This document shows, piece after piece, positions 17,402-26,386 of a stretch of 64,000 nt of DNA (the first letter of the stretch is position 1; every line of letters starts with the position of its first letter). Position numbers and translations under genes: made by a program. The DNA is from Halolactibacillus alkaliphilus (GTDB lineage Bacteria > Bacillota > Bacilli > Bacillales > Amphibacillaceae), in contig NZ_FOWN01000001.1 in assembly GCF_900115465.1 (NCBI RefSeq), positions 124,001 to 188,000 of the forward strand, given 5' to 3'. The notes under the pieces were generated by a model. It did not search any database and was not told the origin of the DNA. It was given only the letters and a program-made list of their open reading frames with translations.

Positions 17402-18976
17402 ATGAAAGCTAAAATTTATGGTGGTTTAGAAAAAGTATCAAAAACAATGGTTCAACCGTTAATGTACTTGTCAGTTGTCGGTATTATTATGGTTTTTGGG
17501 GTGTTAATAACTAATGACGCAGTGAAGGGTCTTTTACCTTTCTTAAGTTGGGGGCCTATTCAGTTATTAGGTAATCTAATTTATGCCGGAATGATGTCAA
17601 TTATAAATAACTTGGCAGCTTTATTTACAATAGGAATTGCAGGTGCGCTTGCTAAAAAAGATAAGCATCATGCCGTTATTATTGCGTTTATTTCTTACAT
17701 GATTTATTTAACTGCTAACAATGTAACATTACAATCTTTCGGTGAGTTAGCAGAAAAAGATCCTATGCTTGGCCTTTTTGGGACGGGACAAAATACTGTC
17801 TTAGGCATGCAAGTGTTAGATACAGGGGTATTTAGTGGGATTATTTTAGGCTTTATCGTCGGTTACATTTTTAATAAAACATCAGATAAGTCGTTTAAAA
17901 AAACGTGGCTTCAAATGTGGAGTGGTACAAGGTGGTCAATGGTCTGGATGGCTTTTGTATCAATAGCCGTGGGTTTCATTACTGTACTTGTATGGCCTCC
18001 TATTCAGCATGTTATTGAAAGTTTAACAAGTGTTATTTCTGATACAGGTAATTTTGGTTTGTTTTTATATGGTTTTTCGGAAAGGATCTTAATTCCTACA
18101 GGACTTCATCACTTAATATATACACCGTTTCAATTTTCGGCTTTAGGCGGATCGATTCAAATGGGGGGAGAAACGATTTCTGGTGCTTATCCAATATTTA
18201 TGGCTGAAATGAGTAACCCTGCCATTACAGAGTTTTCAGATACTATTCGCTGGATGCAAATAGCCTTTACTAAAACATTCGGCTACATTGGTATTGCCGC
18301 AGCATTTATTAAAACAGCGAAGCCAGAGAATAAGAATAAAGTTAAAGGTATGTTGATACCATTAGTTATTACAGCATTTTTAGTGTCAATTACGGAACCT
18401 ATTGATTTCCTGTTTGTATTTGCTGCACCGCTATTGTTTTTAGTTCATGCTGTTATTGCCGGATCATTTATGGTTATCTTAAATGTCCTAAATATTCGAG
18501 CAGCAACGAATGGGTTAAGCAGTATCATCTTAAATATTGCATTAGGGCCTGAAATGACAAAATGGCCATTATTAATAGCTTTAGGTGTTGGTCAAATCAT
18601 GTTATATTACTTCCTATTTAGTTTCTTAATTAAGAAGTTCAATTTAAAAACACCGGGTAGAGAAGATAAAAAAATAGAGAGCAAAGAAAATAGCCCCAAT
18701 ACTGTTAGTGATTCAGAGGCAAAAGTGGAAGGATCAATAGGAGATAAGAAAATCCTTACTATTATCAATGGTTTAGGTGGGAAAGACAATATTAATTCAG
18801 TGGATAATTGCTTCACAAGATTAAGAGTAAATATTAAGGATGTTGATAAAGTTACTAAGGAAAAAATAAATGAAGTTGAGAATAGTGGCATAGTCGTAAA
18901 GGATAAAGATATTCAAATTATATTTGGATTAGGTGTTGGAGAAATAGCGGAGAAAGTAAAAAACGCATTAAATTAA
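17402..18976 (+). CDS. PTS EIICB, alpha-glucoside/maltose type
   Basis: This 524-residue membrane permease has an N-terminal EIIC domain (about residues 1-410) with some ten hydrophobic segments and conserved stretches GLHHLIYTPFQF and ITEPIDFLF, a charged linker, and a C-terminal EIIB domain with phosphorylated C470 in DNCFTRLRVNI. The C-B order and pairing with a GH4 gene resemble MalP (GlvC). It imports and phosphorylates a sugar, probably maltose or another alpha-glucoside. The ATG at 17402 has GGAG nine bases upstream; an in-frame TTG at 17393 overlaps the previous stop. Confidence 0.88.
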   Translation: MKAKIYGGLEKVSKTMVQPLMYLSVVGIIMVFGVLITNDAVKGLLPFLSWGPIQLLGNLIYAGMMSIINNLAALFTIGIAGALAKKDKHHAVIIAFISYMIYLTANNVTLQSFGELAEKDPMLGLFGTGQNTVLGMQVLDTGVFSGIILGFIVGYIFNKTSDKSFKKTWLQMWSGTRWSMVWMAFVSIAVGFITVLVWPPIQHVIESLTSVISDTGNFGLFLYGFSERILIPTGLHHLIYTPFQFSALGGSIQMGGETISGAYPIFMAEMSNPAITEFSDTIRWMQIAFTKTFGYIGIAAAFIKTAKPENKNKVKGMLIPLVITAFLVSITEPIDFLFVFAAPLLFLVHAVIAGSFMVILNVLNIRAATNGLSSIILNIALGPEMTKWPLLIALGVGQIMLYYFLFSFLIKKFNLKTPGREDKKIESKENSPNTVSDSEAKVEGSIGDKKILTIINGLGGKDNINSVDNCFTRLRVNIKDVDKVTKEKINEVENSGIVVKDKDIQIIFGLGVGEIAEKVKNALN

Positions 18977-18994
18977 TTAAAGAGGTGAGACGTG

Positions 18995-20356
18995 ATGAAA
19001 AAAAATAAAATATGTTTAGTTGGTGGAGGAAGTACATTCACGCCAGGAATTGTAAAATCTATTGTTGAGAGAAGTGAAGAATTAAATTTAAGAGAGGTTG
19101 TTCTTTATGATATTAATGAAGAGCGACAGAAGAAAGTAGCCGTTATCGTTGAATGGATTTTAAGAGAACAATTGAAAAGTGATGTAATATTAACTGTAAC
19201 AACCGATGCTGAAGAAGCTTTTACAGACGCTAAGTTTATCTTTGCTCAGATGCGTGTTGGTGGCTATAAAATGAGAGAAAAAGATGAAAAAACCCCATTA
19301 AGTTTCGGTTGTGTTGGTCAAGAAACGTGTGGGCCCGGTGGGCTTGCATACGGACTTCGAACGATTGGACCGATGATTGAACTGATAGATCAAGTAGAGA
19401 AATATGCTTTAGAAGACCATTGGATTTTAAACTATTCTAACCCAGCAGCCATTGTATCTGAGGCATGTAGAAAGATGCGACCAAATGCAAGAATCATAAA
19501 TGTATGTGACATGCCAATCGCAATTATTGATATGATTGCAGGTTCATTGAATATTGCTGATACTTCAGAAATTAAGTACGACTATTTTGGGTTAAATCAT
19601 TTTGGTTGGTTTACGTCAATCACTTACCGTGAACGTGATTTACTAGAAGAAATTAAACATTACGTAAATGAACACAAAATATTATTACCACCTCAATATA
19701 TTGAACGGTTAAAAGAGAATAGAGCGACAGGTGACCGTCATGCTGTTAGTAGTTGGATACATGTATGGGAATCAGTCTATACAATGTTACAAGCCTTCCC
19801 AGATTATTTACCTAATACGTACTTGACGTATTATTTATTGCAGAAGGAAACCGTAGAACATCAGAACCCTGATCTGACAAGAGCGAATGAGGTCATGAAT
19901 ACGCGCGAAAAAGCGCTATTTGAGGGTGTGGATAAATATCTAGCAACAGGTGAAGTGGATGAGGCTTCGTTTCATGCAGGTTCGCATGGCGATTGGATCA
20001 GTGATTTAGCTGTTGCGCTTTTAAATGATACTAAGTCAAGATTTTTAGTTATCACGGAAAACAAAGGGGCTATACCAAATATGCCGTATGATGCTATGGT
20101 AGAGGTGCCAGCATATATCGGTGAAAATGGACCAGAAGTTATAACGCAAGAACCGATTCCTTTATTCTATCAAGGGCTGATGATGCAACAGTTAAATTCC
20201 GAGAAGTTAATTGTTGAGGCATATATTGAAAATAGTTATGAGAAAGCTTTACAATCATTTAGTTTAAATAAGACGATACCAAGTGTTAATGTTGCACGCT
20301 CAGTGCTAAATGCACTTATTGAAGAGAATAAATCATATTGGCCAGAATTGAACTAA
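18995..20356 (+). CDS. 6-phospho-alpha-glucosidase, GH4
   Basis: This 453-residue NAD- and metal-dependent cytoplasmic enzyme resembles MalA/GlvA. It should hydrolyse the 6-phospho-alpha-glucoside delivered by the PTS. The N-terminal dinucleotide fold is ICLVGGGSTFTPGI. Metal-binding Cys and His lie in NVCDMPIAI and LNHFGWF, and NYSNPAAIV and RDRHAVSSW-like segments support the alpha-glucosidase branch. The ATG at 18995 follows AGAGGTGAG. It ends the operon before a strong hairpin. Phospho-beta substrates are less likely but not excluded. Confidence 0.88.
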   Translation: MKKNKICLVGGGSTFTPGIVKSIVERSEELNLREVVLYDINEERQKKVAVIVEWILREQLKSDVILTVTTDAEEAFTDAKFIFAQMRVGGYKMREKDEKTPLSFGCVGQETCGPGGLAYGLRTIGPMIELIDQVEKYALEDHWILNYSNPAAIVSEACRKMRPNARIINVCDMPIAIIDMIAGSLNIADTSEIKYDYFGLNHFGWFTSITYRERDLLEEIKHYVNEHKILLPPQYIERLKENRATGDRHAVSSWIHVWESVYTMLQAFPDYLPNTYLTYYLLQKETVEHQNPDLTRANEVMNTREKALFEGVDKYLATGEVDEASFHAGSHGDWISDLAVALLNDTKSRFLVITENKGAIPNMPYDAMVEVPAYIGENGPEVITQEPIPLFYQGLMMQQLNSEKLIVEAYIENSYEKALQSFSLNKTIPSVNVARSVLNALIEENKSYWPELN

Positions 20357-20441
20357 GCAAATCATATAAGCTACCAAACCGCTTCAATGAAAAGATTGTT
20401 GAATAAAAAAACAACGAAAAATTAAAATGCGTTATATTATG

Positions 20442-20499
20442 AAAGAACACTATCAAATGAGGAGTATGACTTCCTATATTTGATGGTGTTCTTTCTTTT
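20442..20499 (+). terminator. Terminator after the GH4 gene
   Basis: AAAGAACACTATCAAAT (20442-20458) pairs with ATTTGATGGTGTTCTTT (20478-20494) with one G-U pair, followed by CTTTTA. The 317-base gap to the next gene holds this hairpin and no other feature I can support. Confidence 0.82.
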
Positions 20500-20673
20500 A
20501 AGGCGATATATTATCACCTTTTAAATTTTAAATGAGACTAGGGTGTCAAATAAATCATTATAGAAAGGTTAATATCCAAAGCATCGCGGGTATTTGTAAA
20601 AGAGTTAGTCGCTTGTTAAATGATATCCTAGACATAAAAGTACTCATCTAAAAATCTAAAGGGAGTGTAAAGC

Positions 20674-21651
20674 ATGTTAAAAACAAACATTGTAATTATT
20701 GGTGCCGGTATGTCTGGTATTATGGCAGGACAAACATTAAAAAAAAGGGGCCAGACGGATTTCCTTATTATCGATAAAGGTCGGAGTGTTGGTGGAAGAA
20801 TGGCAACCCGTCGTATAGATGCAGGAAAAGCGGATCATGGGGCGCAATTTTTCACTGCGCGTACGAGACGCTTTCAATCTGAGGTGAATCAATGGTTAAG
20901 TGAAGGAAGTGTGGTGCGGTGGTTCGGTAAAAATCACCCACGGTATATGAGTATTGATGGCATGAATAAATTAGCAAAACGTTTAGCAAGCGACTTGCCG
21001 GTGATGTTAAATATAGAAGTAACGAGCATCCGATTAACAGAAACGGGGTACCTCTTAACAACAATGGAAGGTGATATACAAGCAGAACAGCTTATCGTCA
21101 CTGTCCCAGCACCCCAAGCTGAAGCATTGCTCGTGAATGGGAATGTACCGATTAATCAAGAAGATTTAAACACACTTCATCAGATTAAATTTTCTCCATG
21201 CCTCGTCGGTATATTTAAATTATCAAGACCGTCAAAGTTACCAACGCTAGGACACTTAGATCAAAACTTACCAGAGGGAATAATCCGAATGGTGGATCAT
21301 TATGATAAAGGCATATCACATGAACATATTCTTAGTGTGTATATGACAGGTGAATGGAGTCAACAACATTTTAATGAAGAACCTCACGTCGTATTAGCTG
21401 AGATAGTAAAAAAATCAAATCATTATTTTGTGGACCAAGCAATCGAAGTGTCCCAATTAAAAAAATGGCGTTATGCGGAGGCTGTTAAGTTCTTAAGACA
21501 ACCTTATCTTAGTCTATCACTCCCACATCCACTTGTATTAGCTGGAGATGCCTTTTTAACAGCCGATGACTCGGGGAAACATACACGACTAGAAACAGCC
21601 TTTACGTCTGGTGTGCTAACAGCGGAATACCTTATTGATACTATGATGTAA
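20674..21651 (+). CDS. Renalase-like NAD(P)/FAD-dependent oxidoreductase
   Basis: This 325-residue flavoprotein has an N-terminal FAD-binding motif (IVIIGAGMSGIMAGQTL), then SVGGRMATRR and ADHGAQFFTAR, the typical amine-oxidase/renalase pattern. The C terminus carries LVLAGDAF and a late flavin-contacting helix. It is soluble, with no signal peptide. In this family substrates are mostly unknown; isomeric dihydronicotinamides are known for renalase itself. An AAGGGAG site precedes the ATG. It stands alone between terminators, with a DUF378 gene 110 bases downstream. Confidence 0.8.
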   Translation: MLKTNIVIIGAGMSGIMAGQTLKKRGQTDFLIIDKGRSVGGRMATRRIDAGKADHGAQFFTARTRRFQSEVNQWLSEGSVVRWFGKNHPRYMSIDGMNKLAKRLASDLPVMLNIEVTSIRLTETGYLLTTMEGDIQAEQLIVTVPAPQAEALLVNGNVPINQEDLNTLHQIKFSPCLVGIFKLSRPSKLPTLGHLDQNLPEGIIRMVDHYDKGISHEHILSVYMTGEWSQQHFNEEPHVVLAEIVKKSNHYFVDQAIEVSQLKKWRYAEAVKFLRQPYLSLSLPHPLVLAGDAFLTADDSGKHTRLETAFTSGVLTAEYLIDTMM

Positions 21652-21761
21652 TCTGATCAGTGATTTGTTCTTTTGTAATTAGTGTTTATTAAATAAGGTA
21701 TGAGTTTGTTTTTACTGGTGCATACTATTCTTAGTTATTCATCAAAAGGAGGTATTAGGCA

Positions 21762-22085
21762 GTGAGAACATTTGAAAAATTTGCTTTAACACTTGTCATC
21801 ATCGGTGCAATTAACTGGGGTTTAATTGGTTTCTTTTCTTTCGATTTAGTTGCAGCCATCTTTGGTGGTCAAGGTGCTCCCTTAGCACGACTTGTCTATA
21901 GCTTAGTTGGGCTAAGTGGTCTGGTTTGTTTCTCGTTACTATTTAGAGATTGGGATGAGGAACGTAGGCATGATAAAGCACCGATGGGTCATCAAAGAAA
22001 GCTAAACTATGGGACCGAGTTTGGCGAAGAGGAAGAGTTTACTACACTTGATAAGTTCTTGGAGGAAGAGAACAACAAACACTAG
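21762..22085 (+). CDS. DUF378 family small membrane protein
   Basis: This 107-residue protein has two membrane helices (ALTLVIIGAINWGLIGFFS and ARLVYSLVGLSGLVCFSLL) that match DUF378, whose hallmark is the INWGLIG motif. A hydrophilic acidic tail of about 45 residues extends beyond the usual domain. It starts at GTG behind AAAGGAGG. Function is unknown in the family. Confidence 0.85.
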   Translation: MRTFEKFALTLVIIGAINWGLIGFFSFDLVAAIFGGQGAPLARLVYSLVGLSGLVCFSLLFRDWDEERRHDKAPMGHQRKLNYGTEFGEEEEFTTLDKFLEEENNKH

Positions 22086-22112
22086 GTAATTAAACTGGGT
22101 AAATAAGCTTTT

Positions 22113-22143
22113 GAAAAGCCACGTCATTTGATGTGGCTTTTCT
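22113..22143. terminator. Terminator between DUF378 gene and znuB
   Basis: GAAAAGCCAC pairs with GTGGCTTTTC around a GTCATTTGAT loop. It lies between convergent genes and could serve both strands. Confidence 0.75.
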
Positions 22144-22160
22144 ATTATTTGTATTTTTAT

Positions 22161-22991
22161 TTAGCCGTTGGTTGGTTTTTTAAAAAAATGCGTAAAGAAC
22201 GTTTTAGTTATTAAGGTAAGACCAAAAATAGCAATGAACACTAATGTGATTGATGCACCTGGTGGTGTACTGTAGAGATAAGATAAAATCAAACCACTAT
22301 TCATTCCGCTAATTGCAATGAAAATACCAATAAGAATGACACCATTAAAACAATCGCTGATTCTAAGAGCGATGGCAGCGGGTAAGATAATGATGGCCGA
22401 TACAAGTAAGGCACCGACAATTGGCATGGCGACTGCAATCGTTACGCCAGTTAAAGCGTTAAATAAAATGGAGATACGTTTAATAGGTAATCCAGCTGTA
22501 AATGCTGTGTCTTCATCAAACATGAGTACATACAATGGTTTCCTAAAGATAACATATAATAATGCAACAATAGCCGATAGCCCCACTAATAAAATTAGCT
22601 GTTCTTGGCTGATTGTAACAATTGATCCAAATAGAAATTGTGTAATATTAACGGAAGTTTTCGCTTGATCTAAACTCATTAGAAACAAAGCAATGGCCAT
22701 ACCCGCTGACATGAGGAGGGCGACAGAAAGTTCGGAGTAGCTACGATAAATTGTACGTAAATACTCTAAGATGACCGCAAGAATCATGATGATAAAAATA
22801 TTAGTCCATGTCGGATTTACACCGAGTAATAAGCCGAGGGCAACACCCGCAAGAGATACGTGAGACAGTGTATCAGCCATTAAAGATTGTCGCCTTAAGA
22901 TCAGTAAGAGTCCGAGAATTGGGGCGATAATTGAAATAGATAAAGAAGCTAAGAAAGCTCTTTGCATGAATCCATGGAAAAACATCTCCAA
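22161..22991 (-). CDS. znuB: Zinc ABC transporter permease
   Basis: This 276-residue membrane protein of the ABC-3 metal permease family has about eight hydrophobic segments. The MADTLSHVSLAGVALG motif, which contacts the ATPase, and AFTAGLPIKRISI are typical. I place the start at a TTG (22991), because AAGGAGG lies seven bases before it, while the next ATG (22985) is 13 bases away. It overlaps the end of znuC by about 43 bases. It is the last gene of the zinT-znuACB operon. Confidence 0.9.
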   Translation of the reverse strand: MEMFFHGFMQRAFLASLSISIIAPILGLLLILRRQSLMADTLSHVSLAGVALGLLLGVNPTWTNIFIIMILAVILEYLRTIYRSYSELSVALLMSAGMAIALFLMSLDQAKTSVNITQFLFGSIVTISQEQLILLVGLSAIVALLYVIFRKPLYVLMFDEDTAFTAGLPIKRISILFNALTGVTIAVAMPIVGALLVSAIIILPAAIALRISDCFNGVILIGIFIAISGMNSGLILSYLYSTPPGASITLVFIAIFGLTLITKTFFTHFFKKPTNG

Positions 22992-23644
22992 GGTGTCCCC
23001 TCCTTTCTCGTTAATGCCACATGTCGGGTCGCATATTGTTGAAGATCGTTGTAATCGTGAGTCACCATAAGAACGGCTTTCGCGTGATGTGTGCAACTAT
23101 GTTTAAGTAGCTGATAAAATGCTTCTCGCGAAGCTTTATCCATCCCTGTTGTAGGCTCATCTAATATATAGACATCGGCATCAGTCACAAATGTCCGGGC
23201 AATAGAAATACGTTGTTTTTGTCCACCGGATAAGTCCCCAATTTTTTTATGACGCATGTCCCACATACCAACGGCTAGTAAAGCAGATTTGATATGTTCT
23301 TTATCTTCTTGATTCAGTCGCTTAAACCATCGGCCGTTTTGGTAACGACCTGATTGGACGAGTTCATACACAGTGCTTGGGAACCCAACATTGAATGAGG
23401 CAACTTGTTGCGGCACATAGCCAATCGTTAAAGGTTGCTGTTGGTTATTTAGTTTAGAGATGGTAACATGGCCATTTGTCGGTTTAAGTAAGCCCAGGAT
23501 ATTTCTTAAAAGCGTTGATTTAGCCGCGCCATTTTCACCAGTTAGAATGACAAAATCTCCCGGGTGAATATCAAAGGAAATATGCGTAAGGACCGTTTCG
23601 CTTCCATACTTAAAAGCAAGATCTTTAATACTAATGTAGGGCAT
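22949..23644 (-). CDS. znuC: Zinc ABC transporter ATP-binding protein
   Basis: This 231-residue ABC ATPase has Walker A GENGAAKSTLLRNILG (Ala where Gly is more usual in GxxGxGKST), a Q-loop near YVPQQ, signature LSGGQKQRISIARTF and Walker B DVYILDEPTTGMD, followed by the switch histidine in VTHD. It energises zinc import through ZnuB. An AAAGGAGC site precedes the ATG. A hairpin separates it from znuA. Confidence 0.92.
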   Translation of the reverse strand: MPYISIKDLAFKYGSETVLTHISFDIHPGDFVILTGENGAAKSTLLRNILGLLKPTNGHVTISKLNNQQQPLTIGYVPQQVASFNVGFPSTVYELVQSGRYQNGRWFKRLNQEDKEHIKSALLAVGMWDMRHKKIGDLSGGQKQRISIARTFVTDADVYILDEPTTGMDKASREAFYQLLKHSCTHHAKAVLMVTHDYNDLQQYATRHVALTRKEGTPWRCFSMDSCKELS

Positions 23645-23670
23645 AATAAGCTCCTTTCGTTATACAACAT

Positions 23671-23706
23671 GAGAAAAGCCCCTTATACATAGTTGTTGTA
23701 TAAGGG
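23671..23706 (-). terminator. Hairpin between znuA and znuC
   Basis: On the minus strand CCCTTATACA pairs with TGTATAAGGG (plus-strand arms 23697-23706 and 23680-23689), followed by CTTTTCTC. It looks like a leaky terminator that would give more binding protein than ATPase and permease. Confidence 0.6.
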
Positions 23707-23719
23707 ACAACACATCATG

Positions 23720-24943
23720 TTAGTGAATCGATTGTTTCAGAGCGTCTAAGTTATCTAACATAAGTTGATAATAGCTTAGGTCTTCTTCATTAACGTGATT
23801 AGGAAGTGTTTCAAAATCATATAAGGCAACAACTTCTGTGTTCGTTTCCGTTGCCACAGTTTGGGCAATAGCTGAATTTGCGCCATTTTGATAGTAAATT
23901 ACCGGTACATCAAATGCCTTAACTAACGTATTAATCTCTGCGATACGTGAAGGGCTTGGCTCTACTTCAGTTGATAGACCACCAATCGAAAGCTGTTTCA
24001 GTTGATAGCGTTCTGCAAGATGGCCAAATGCTTGGTGCTGAACAACAAACATTCTATTTTCTGCTTCGTGAAAAGCTGCTTCATAGGCTTCGTGTAGTTG
24101 TTGAAGTTGTTCGTTATAAACGCGAGCATTTTCAGTGTATATTGCTTCACCTTCTGGGTCCGCTAAAATAAAAGTATCACGGATTACATTTACTTGGTCT
24201 TGTGCTTTTATAGGGTCAAGCCAAACGTGCGGGTCAATTCCTTCATGGTCATCAATCAAAACAGAGACAGTTTCAGACGCTTCTATGATAGTAGATGCTT
24301 CGTCATGTAATACCGCCTTAATTTCAAGTGTTTCACCATCTGTCCGATACTCTAAAACGTCTGAACTTGCCTGATCAATCAGCGTCCAATCCTCTGACGT
24401 AGGTGATTTCTTGTACCACAACCATGTTGTACCAGCTGGCTTTTGTTCCAAGCTAGCTTGAAGTGTTACAACGTCCCCTGTATGATAGTGTCCCTGTAGG
24501 CCATCAATCTTAATTGGTGATAAAGCCGTTTCTGTTTGTTTATCTGATATCTCGATGTCATGATCATAGTCTTCATGAACACTTGCTTTACTAAACACAT
24601 ATGTTTTTGCAGGAATAAGATTATCTGAGTCCACAGCATCAAGCAGTCGCTGCGCCCAAAACTCCATCTCATCACTACTATATACGAATACATCTGCCTC
24701 TGAAACAGTGGCCACATCCTTAGCACTTGGTTCATAGACATGGGCATCTTGATTTGTAGATAACAACATTGAAACATCAGCACGGTCACCGGCAACCTGT
24801 TTTGAAAAGTCATACATAGGATAAAAAGAGGCGACTACTTTTAAGTTAGTGCTTCTTTCATCTTTAGCGGTAGGTGCAGCACATCCTACAAGTATTAAAC
24901 TTACTAAGCTAAAAACTATGATTATATGTTGAACGTATTTCAT
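23720..24943 (-). CDS. znuA: Zinc-binding lipoprotein with an inserted domain
   Basis: This 407-residue cluster A-I substrate-binding protein has a signal peptide with lipobox LVGC (Cys at about residue 21). Metal-ligand histidines occur in DAHVYEPS and DPHVWLDP, with a third in VVQHQAFGHLAERY and the acidic ligand near VVALYDFETLP. Between the first two, where relatives carry a His-rich loop, there is an extra domain of about 90 residues (about 143-233) starting IDGLQGHYHTGD and ending VLIDDH. A similar domain occurs in the neighbouring ZinT-like protein. The ATG at 24943 fits AAGGTG better than the ATG six bases upstream. Confidence 0.9.
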   Translation of the reverse strand: MKYVQHIIIVFSLVSLILVGCAAPTAKDERSTNLKVVASFYPMYDFSKQVAGDRADVSMLLSTNQDAHVYEPSAKDVATVSEADVFVYSSDEMEFWAQRLLDAVDSDNLIPAKTYVFSKASVHEDYDHDIEISDKQTETALSPIKIDGLQGHYHTGDVVTLQASLEQKPAGTTWLWYKKSPTSEDWTLIDQASSDVLEYRTDGETLEIKAVLHDEASTIIEASETVSVLIDDHEGIDPHVWLDPIKAQDQVNVIRDTFILADPEGEAIYTENARVYNEQLQQLHEAYEAAFHEAENRMFVVQHQAFGHLAERYQLKQLSIGGLSTEVEPSPSRIAEINTLVKAFDVPVIYYQNGANSAIAQTVATETNTEVVALYDFETLPNHVNEEDLSYYQLMLDNLDALKQSIH

Positions 24944-24964
24944 CTCCATCCCACCTTCTGATCC

Positions 24965-25948
24965 TTAATGCGCTAACATGTCGTGAACAAGTCCATCAGC
25001 ATCTAAACGATATGGGTAAAAGGTTGGCCAATTCGTTACTTCTTCTAGTAGCTGTGCACGGTCATTACCCCAATATAAGTGGAAATGATGCGCTGTTTGA
25101 GGAGCAATAGCATGATCACTAAACTGAATATAGTGTGGCATGTCTTCATCGCCCGATGTGCGTTTAAAGATATAACGTACCCCGCGGTTTCCTTTTTCGT
25201 AAGTTAATACTTCATAACTGTCATATGTGTAAGAAGCAGACATTTCAGTATCTTGTGTATAGAAAGTAAATGTGTCGCCTTCAATCATGATGCGCTCAAC
25301 ATCTGTTTCATAACCAGTGGTATAGTATTCCTTATATTCTTCCGCCGTCATGTCAGCTTTCTCAGCTTTCTTTTCAAAGACAGGATCCAAATCACCCGCC
25401 AGTAAGTATGGGTAAACAGACTGCCAATCGCCTTGCCAATCTAATAACGTACGATCTTCAATGGCGGTATCTTCGAAGTAGCCATTGTATACTGCTTCTG
25501 ATGATTCGTCATGCGCATGACTGTGATCATGTTCGTGGTGATGGTCATCATCATGGTCATCAATCATGACTGTTACACTATCAGACTGGAGGTGTGGTTG
25601 GTGATCATCATCAAATAAAATGGCTTTGATTTCTAATCCATTTGTTTCTGCAACTGCATGAAAGACATTATGCGATTGATCAGAAGCCTCTAGCCACTCT
25701 TTGTCATCTACTCGTGTATACCAATGCCAATCTCTGTAATCATTAATCTCATCTGCGCGAACAACAAGTTCAATGGTATCACCTGTGTGATAGTGGTGAG
25801 CTAAGCCGTCAATTGATGCTTGAACGGGTACGTCGTGTAAGTTAATGTCATTATTTCCTTGTTCCTCTTCTGTGCTATTTTGACAAGCTGTTAGTACGAG
25901 TAAAAAGGCTATAATAATAAAACTAATCAAGACTGTCTTTTTTTTCAT
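24965..25948 (-). CDS. zinT: ZinT-like zinc-binding lipoprotein
   Basis: This 327-residue lipoprotein (lipobox LTAC, Cys at about 22) has three parts. Residues about 45-130 form an Ig-like domain (SIDGLAHHYHTGD to VTVMIDDH) shared with ZnuA. A His/Asp-rich linker follows (DDHDDDHHHEHDHSHAHD). The C-terminal part from about 155 is a ZinT/YodA domain (LLDWQGDWQSVYPYLLAG, HHFHLYWG, NWPTFYP). ZinT scavenges zinc and hands it to ZnuA. In some Gram-positive AdcA proteins it is fused to the binding protein; here it is separate. It is first in the operon, directly behind Zur-like boxes. TGGAGG precedes the ATG. Confidence 0.9.
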   Translation of the reverse strand: MKKKTVLISFIIIAFLLVLTACQNSTEEEQGNNDINLHDVPVQASIDGLAHHYHTGDTIELVVRADEINDYRDWHWYTRVDDKEWLEASDQSHNVFHAVAETNGLEIKAILFDDDHQPHLQSDSVTVMIDDHDDDHHHEHDHSHAHDESSEAVYNGYFEDTAIEDRTLLDWQGDWQSVYPYLLAGDLDPVFEKKAEKADMTAEEYKEYYTTGYETDVERIMIEGDTFTFYTQDTEMSASYTYDSYEVLTYEKGNRGVRYIFKRTSGDEDMPHYIQFSDHAIAPQTAHHFHLYWGNDRAQLLEEVTNWPTFYPYRLDADGLVHDMLAH

Positions 25949-25970
25949 ATAGAAAACCTCCATTTTTTTA

Positions 25971-26005
25971 AATCGTAATCATTACTAATCGTAATCGTTA
26001 CGATT
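25971..26005 (-). promoter_or_regulatory. Tandem Zur-box-like operators before zinT
   Basis: AATCGTAATCGTTACGATT (25987-26005) is an almost perfect 9-1-9 palindrome of the Bacillus Zur type. A second, less symmetric copy, AATCGTAATCATTACTAAT, lies at 25971-25989 and overlaps it by three bases. They lie about 25 bases before the zinT start, so zinc-bound Zur should repress the operon. No zur gene is in the window. Confidence 0.85.
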
Positions 26006-26161
26006 TGTAATATAGCATAGATAAAAACATTATGTCAATAGATATTTGTTTAGCTGGAAAATACCGCGCGAGAATATGGTTATTATTTGAAAAGAAGAAT
26101 GATATAATTGAGTGTGAATGAAGGATTAGAATAGACTCGTTAGAAAAAGGAGGCAAGGTGT

Positions 26162-26386
26162 ATGAGATATTTTGAACGGACACGAAAGCTAGCGTATTGC
26201 TGTTTTGGTGTTTCTGCATTGTTTGTATTTTTAACGCTTTTTCGTATACAACAGAAGATGGCTCAAAATCCGATGTCATCTCTGTTATTTCTAGGCATGT
26301 TTTTTTTCTTTGTTTTAGGTGTGGCGCTTATTGTGGTTGCGAGGGATGCACAAGAATCGTTTCGGATCATGGAACGCTCTAAATAG
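26162..26386 (+). CDS. Small two-helix membrane protein of unknown function
   Basis: This 74-residue protein has two hydrophobic helices (YCCFGVSALFVFLTLF and LLFLGMFFFFVLGVALIVVA) and a short basic end. An AAAGGAGGCAAGG site supports the ATG. It lies alone between the divergent zinc operon and a bidirectional terminator. I do not recognise the family. Confidence 0.65.
   Translation: MRYFERTRKLAYCCFGVSALFVFLTLFRIQQKMAQNPMSSLLFLGMFFFFVLGVALIVVARDAQESFRIMERSK

Noticed and set aside
20567-20593. Sigma-B-like promoter (GGTTAA and GGGTAT) before the renalase-like gene
   Set aside because: The spacing is 15 bases, slightly long for sigma-B, and the -35 box has a mismatch. Without expression data this is too weak to annotate.
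24466-24813. Antisense 115-codon open frame within znuA
   Set aside because: It lies on the same strand but in another frame of a firmly identified gene, has no ribosome binding site, and its translation has no recognisable pattern.
25500-25570. Possible low-complexity repeat in zinT
   Set aside because: It encodes the His/Asp-rich linker of a metal-binding lipoprotein; the repetition comes from the protein and is not a DNA element.
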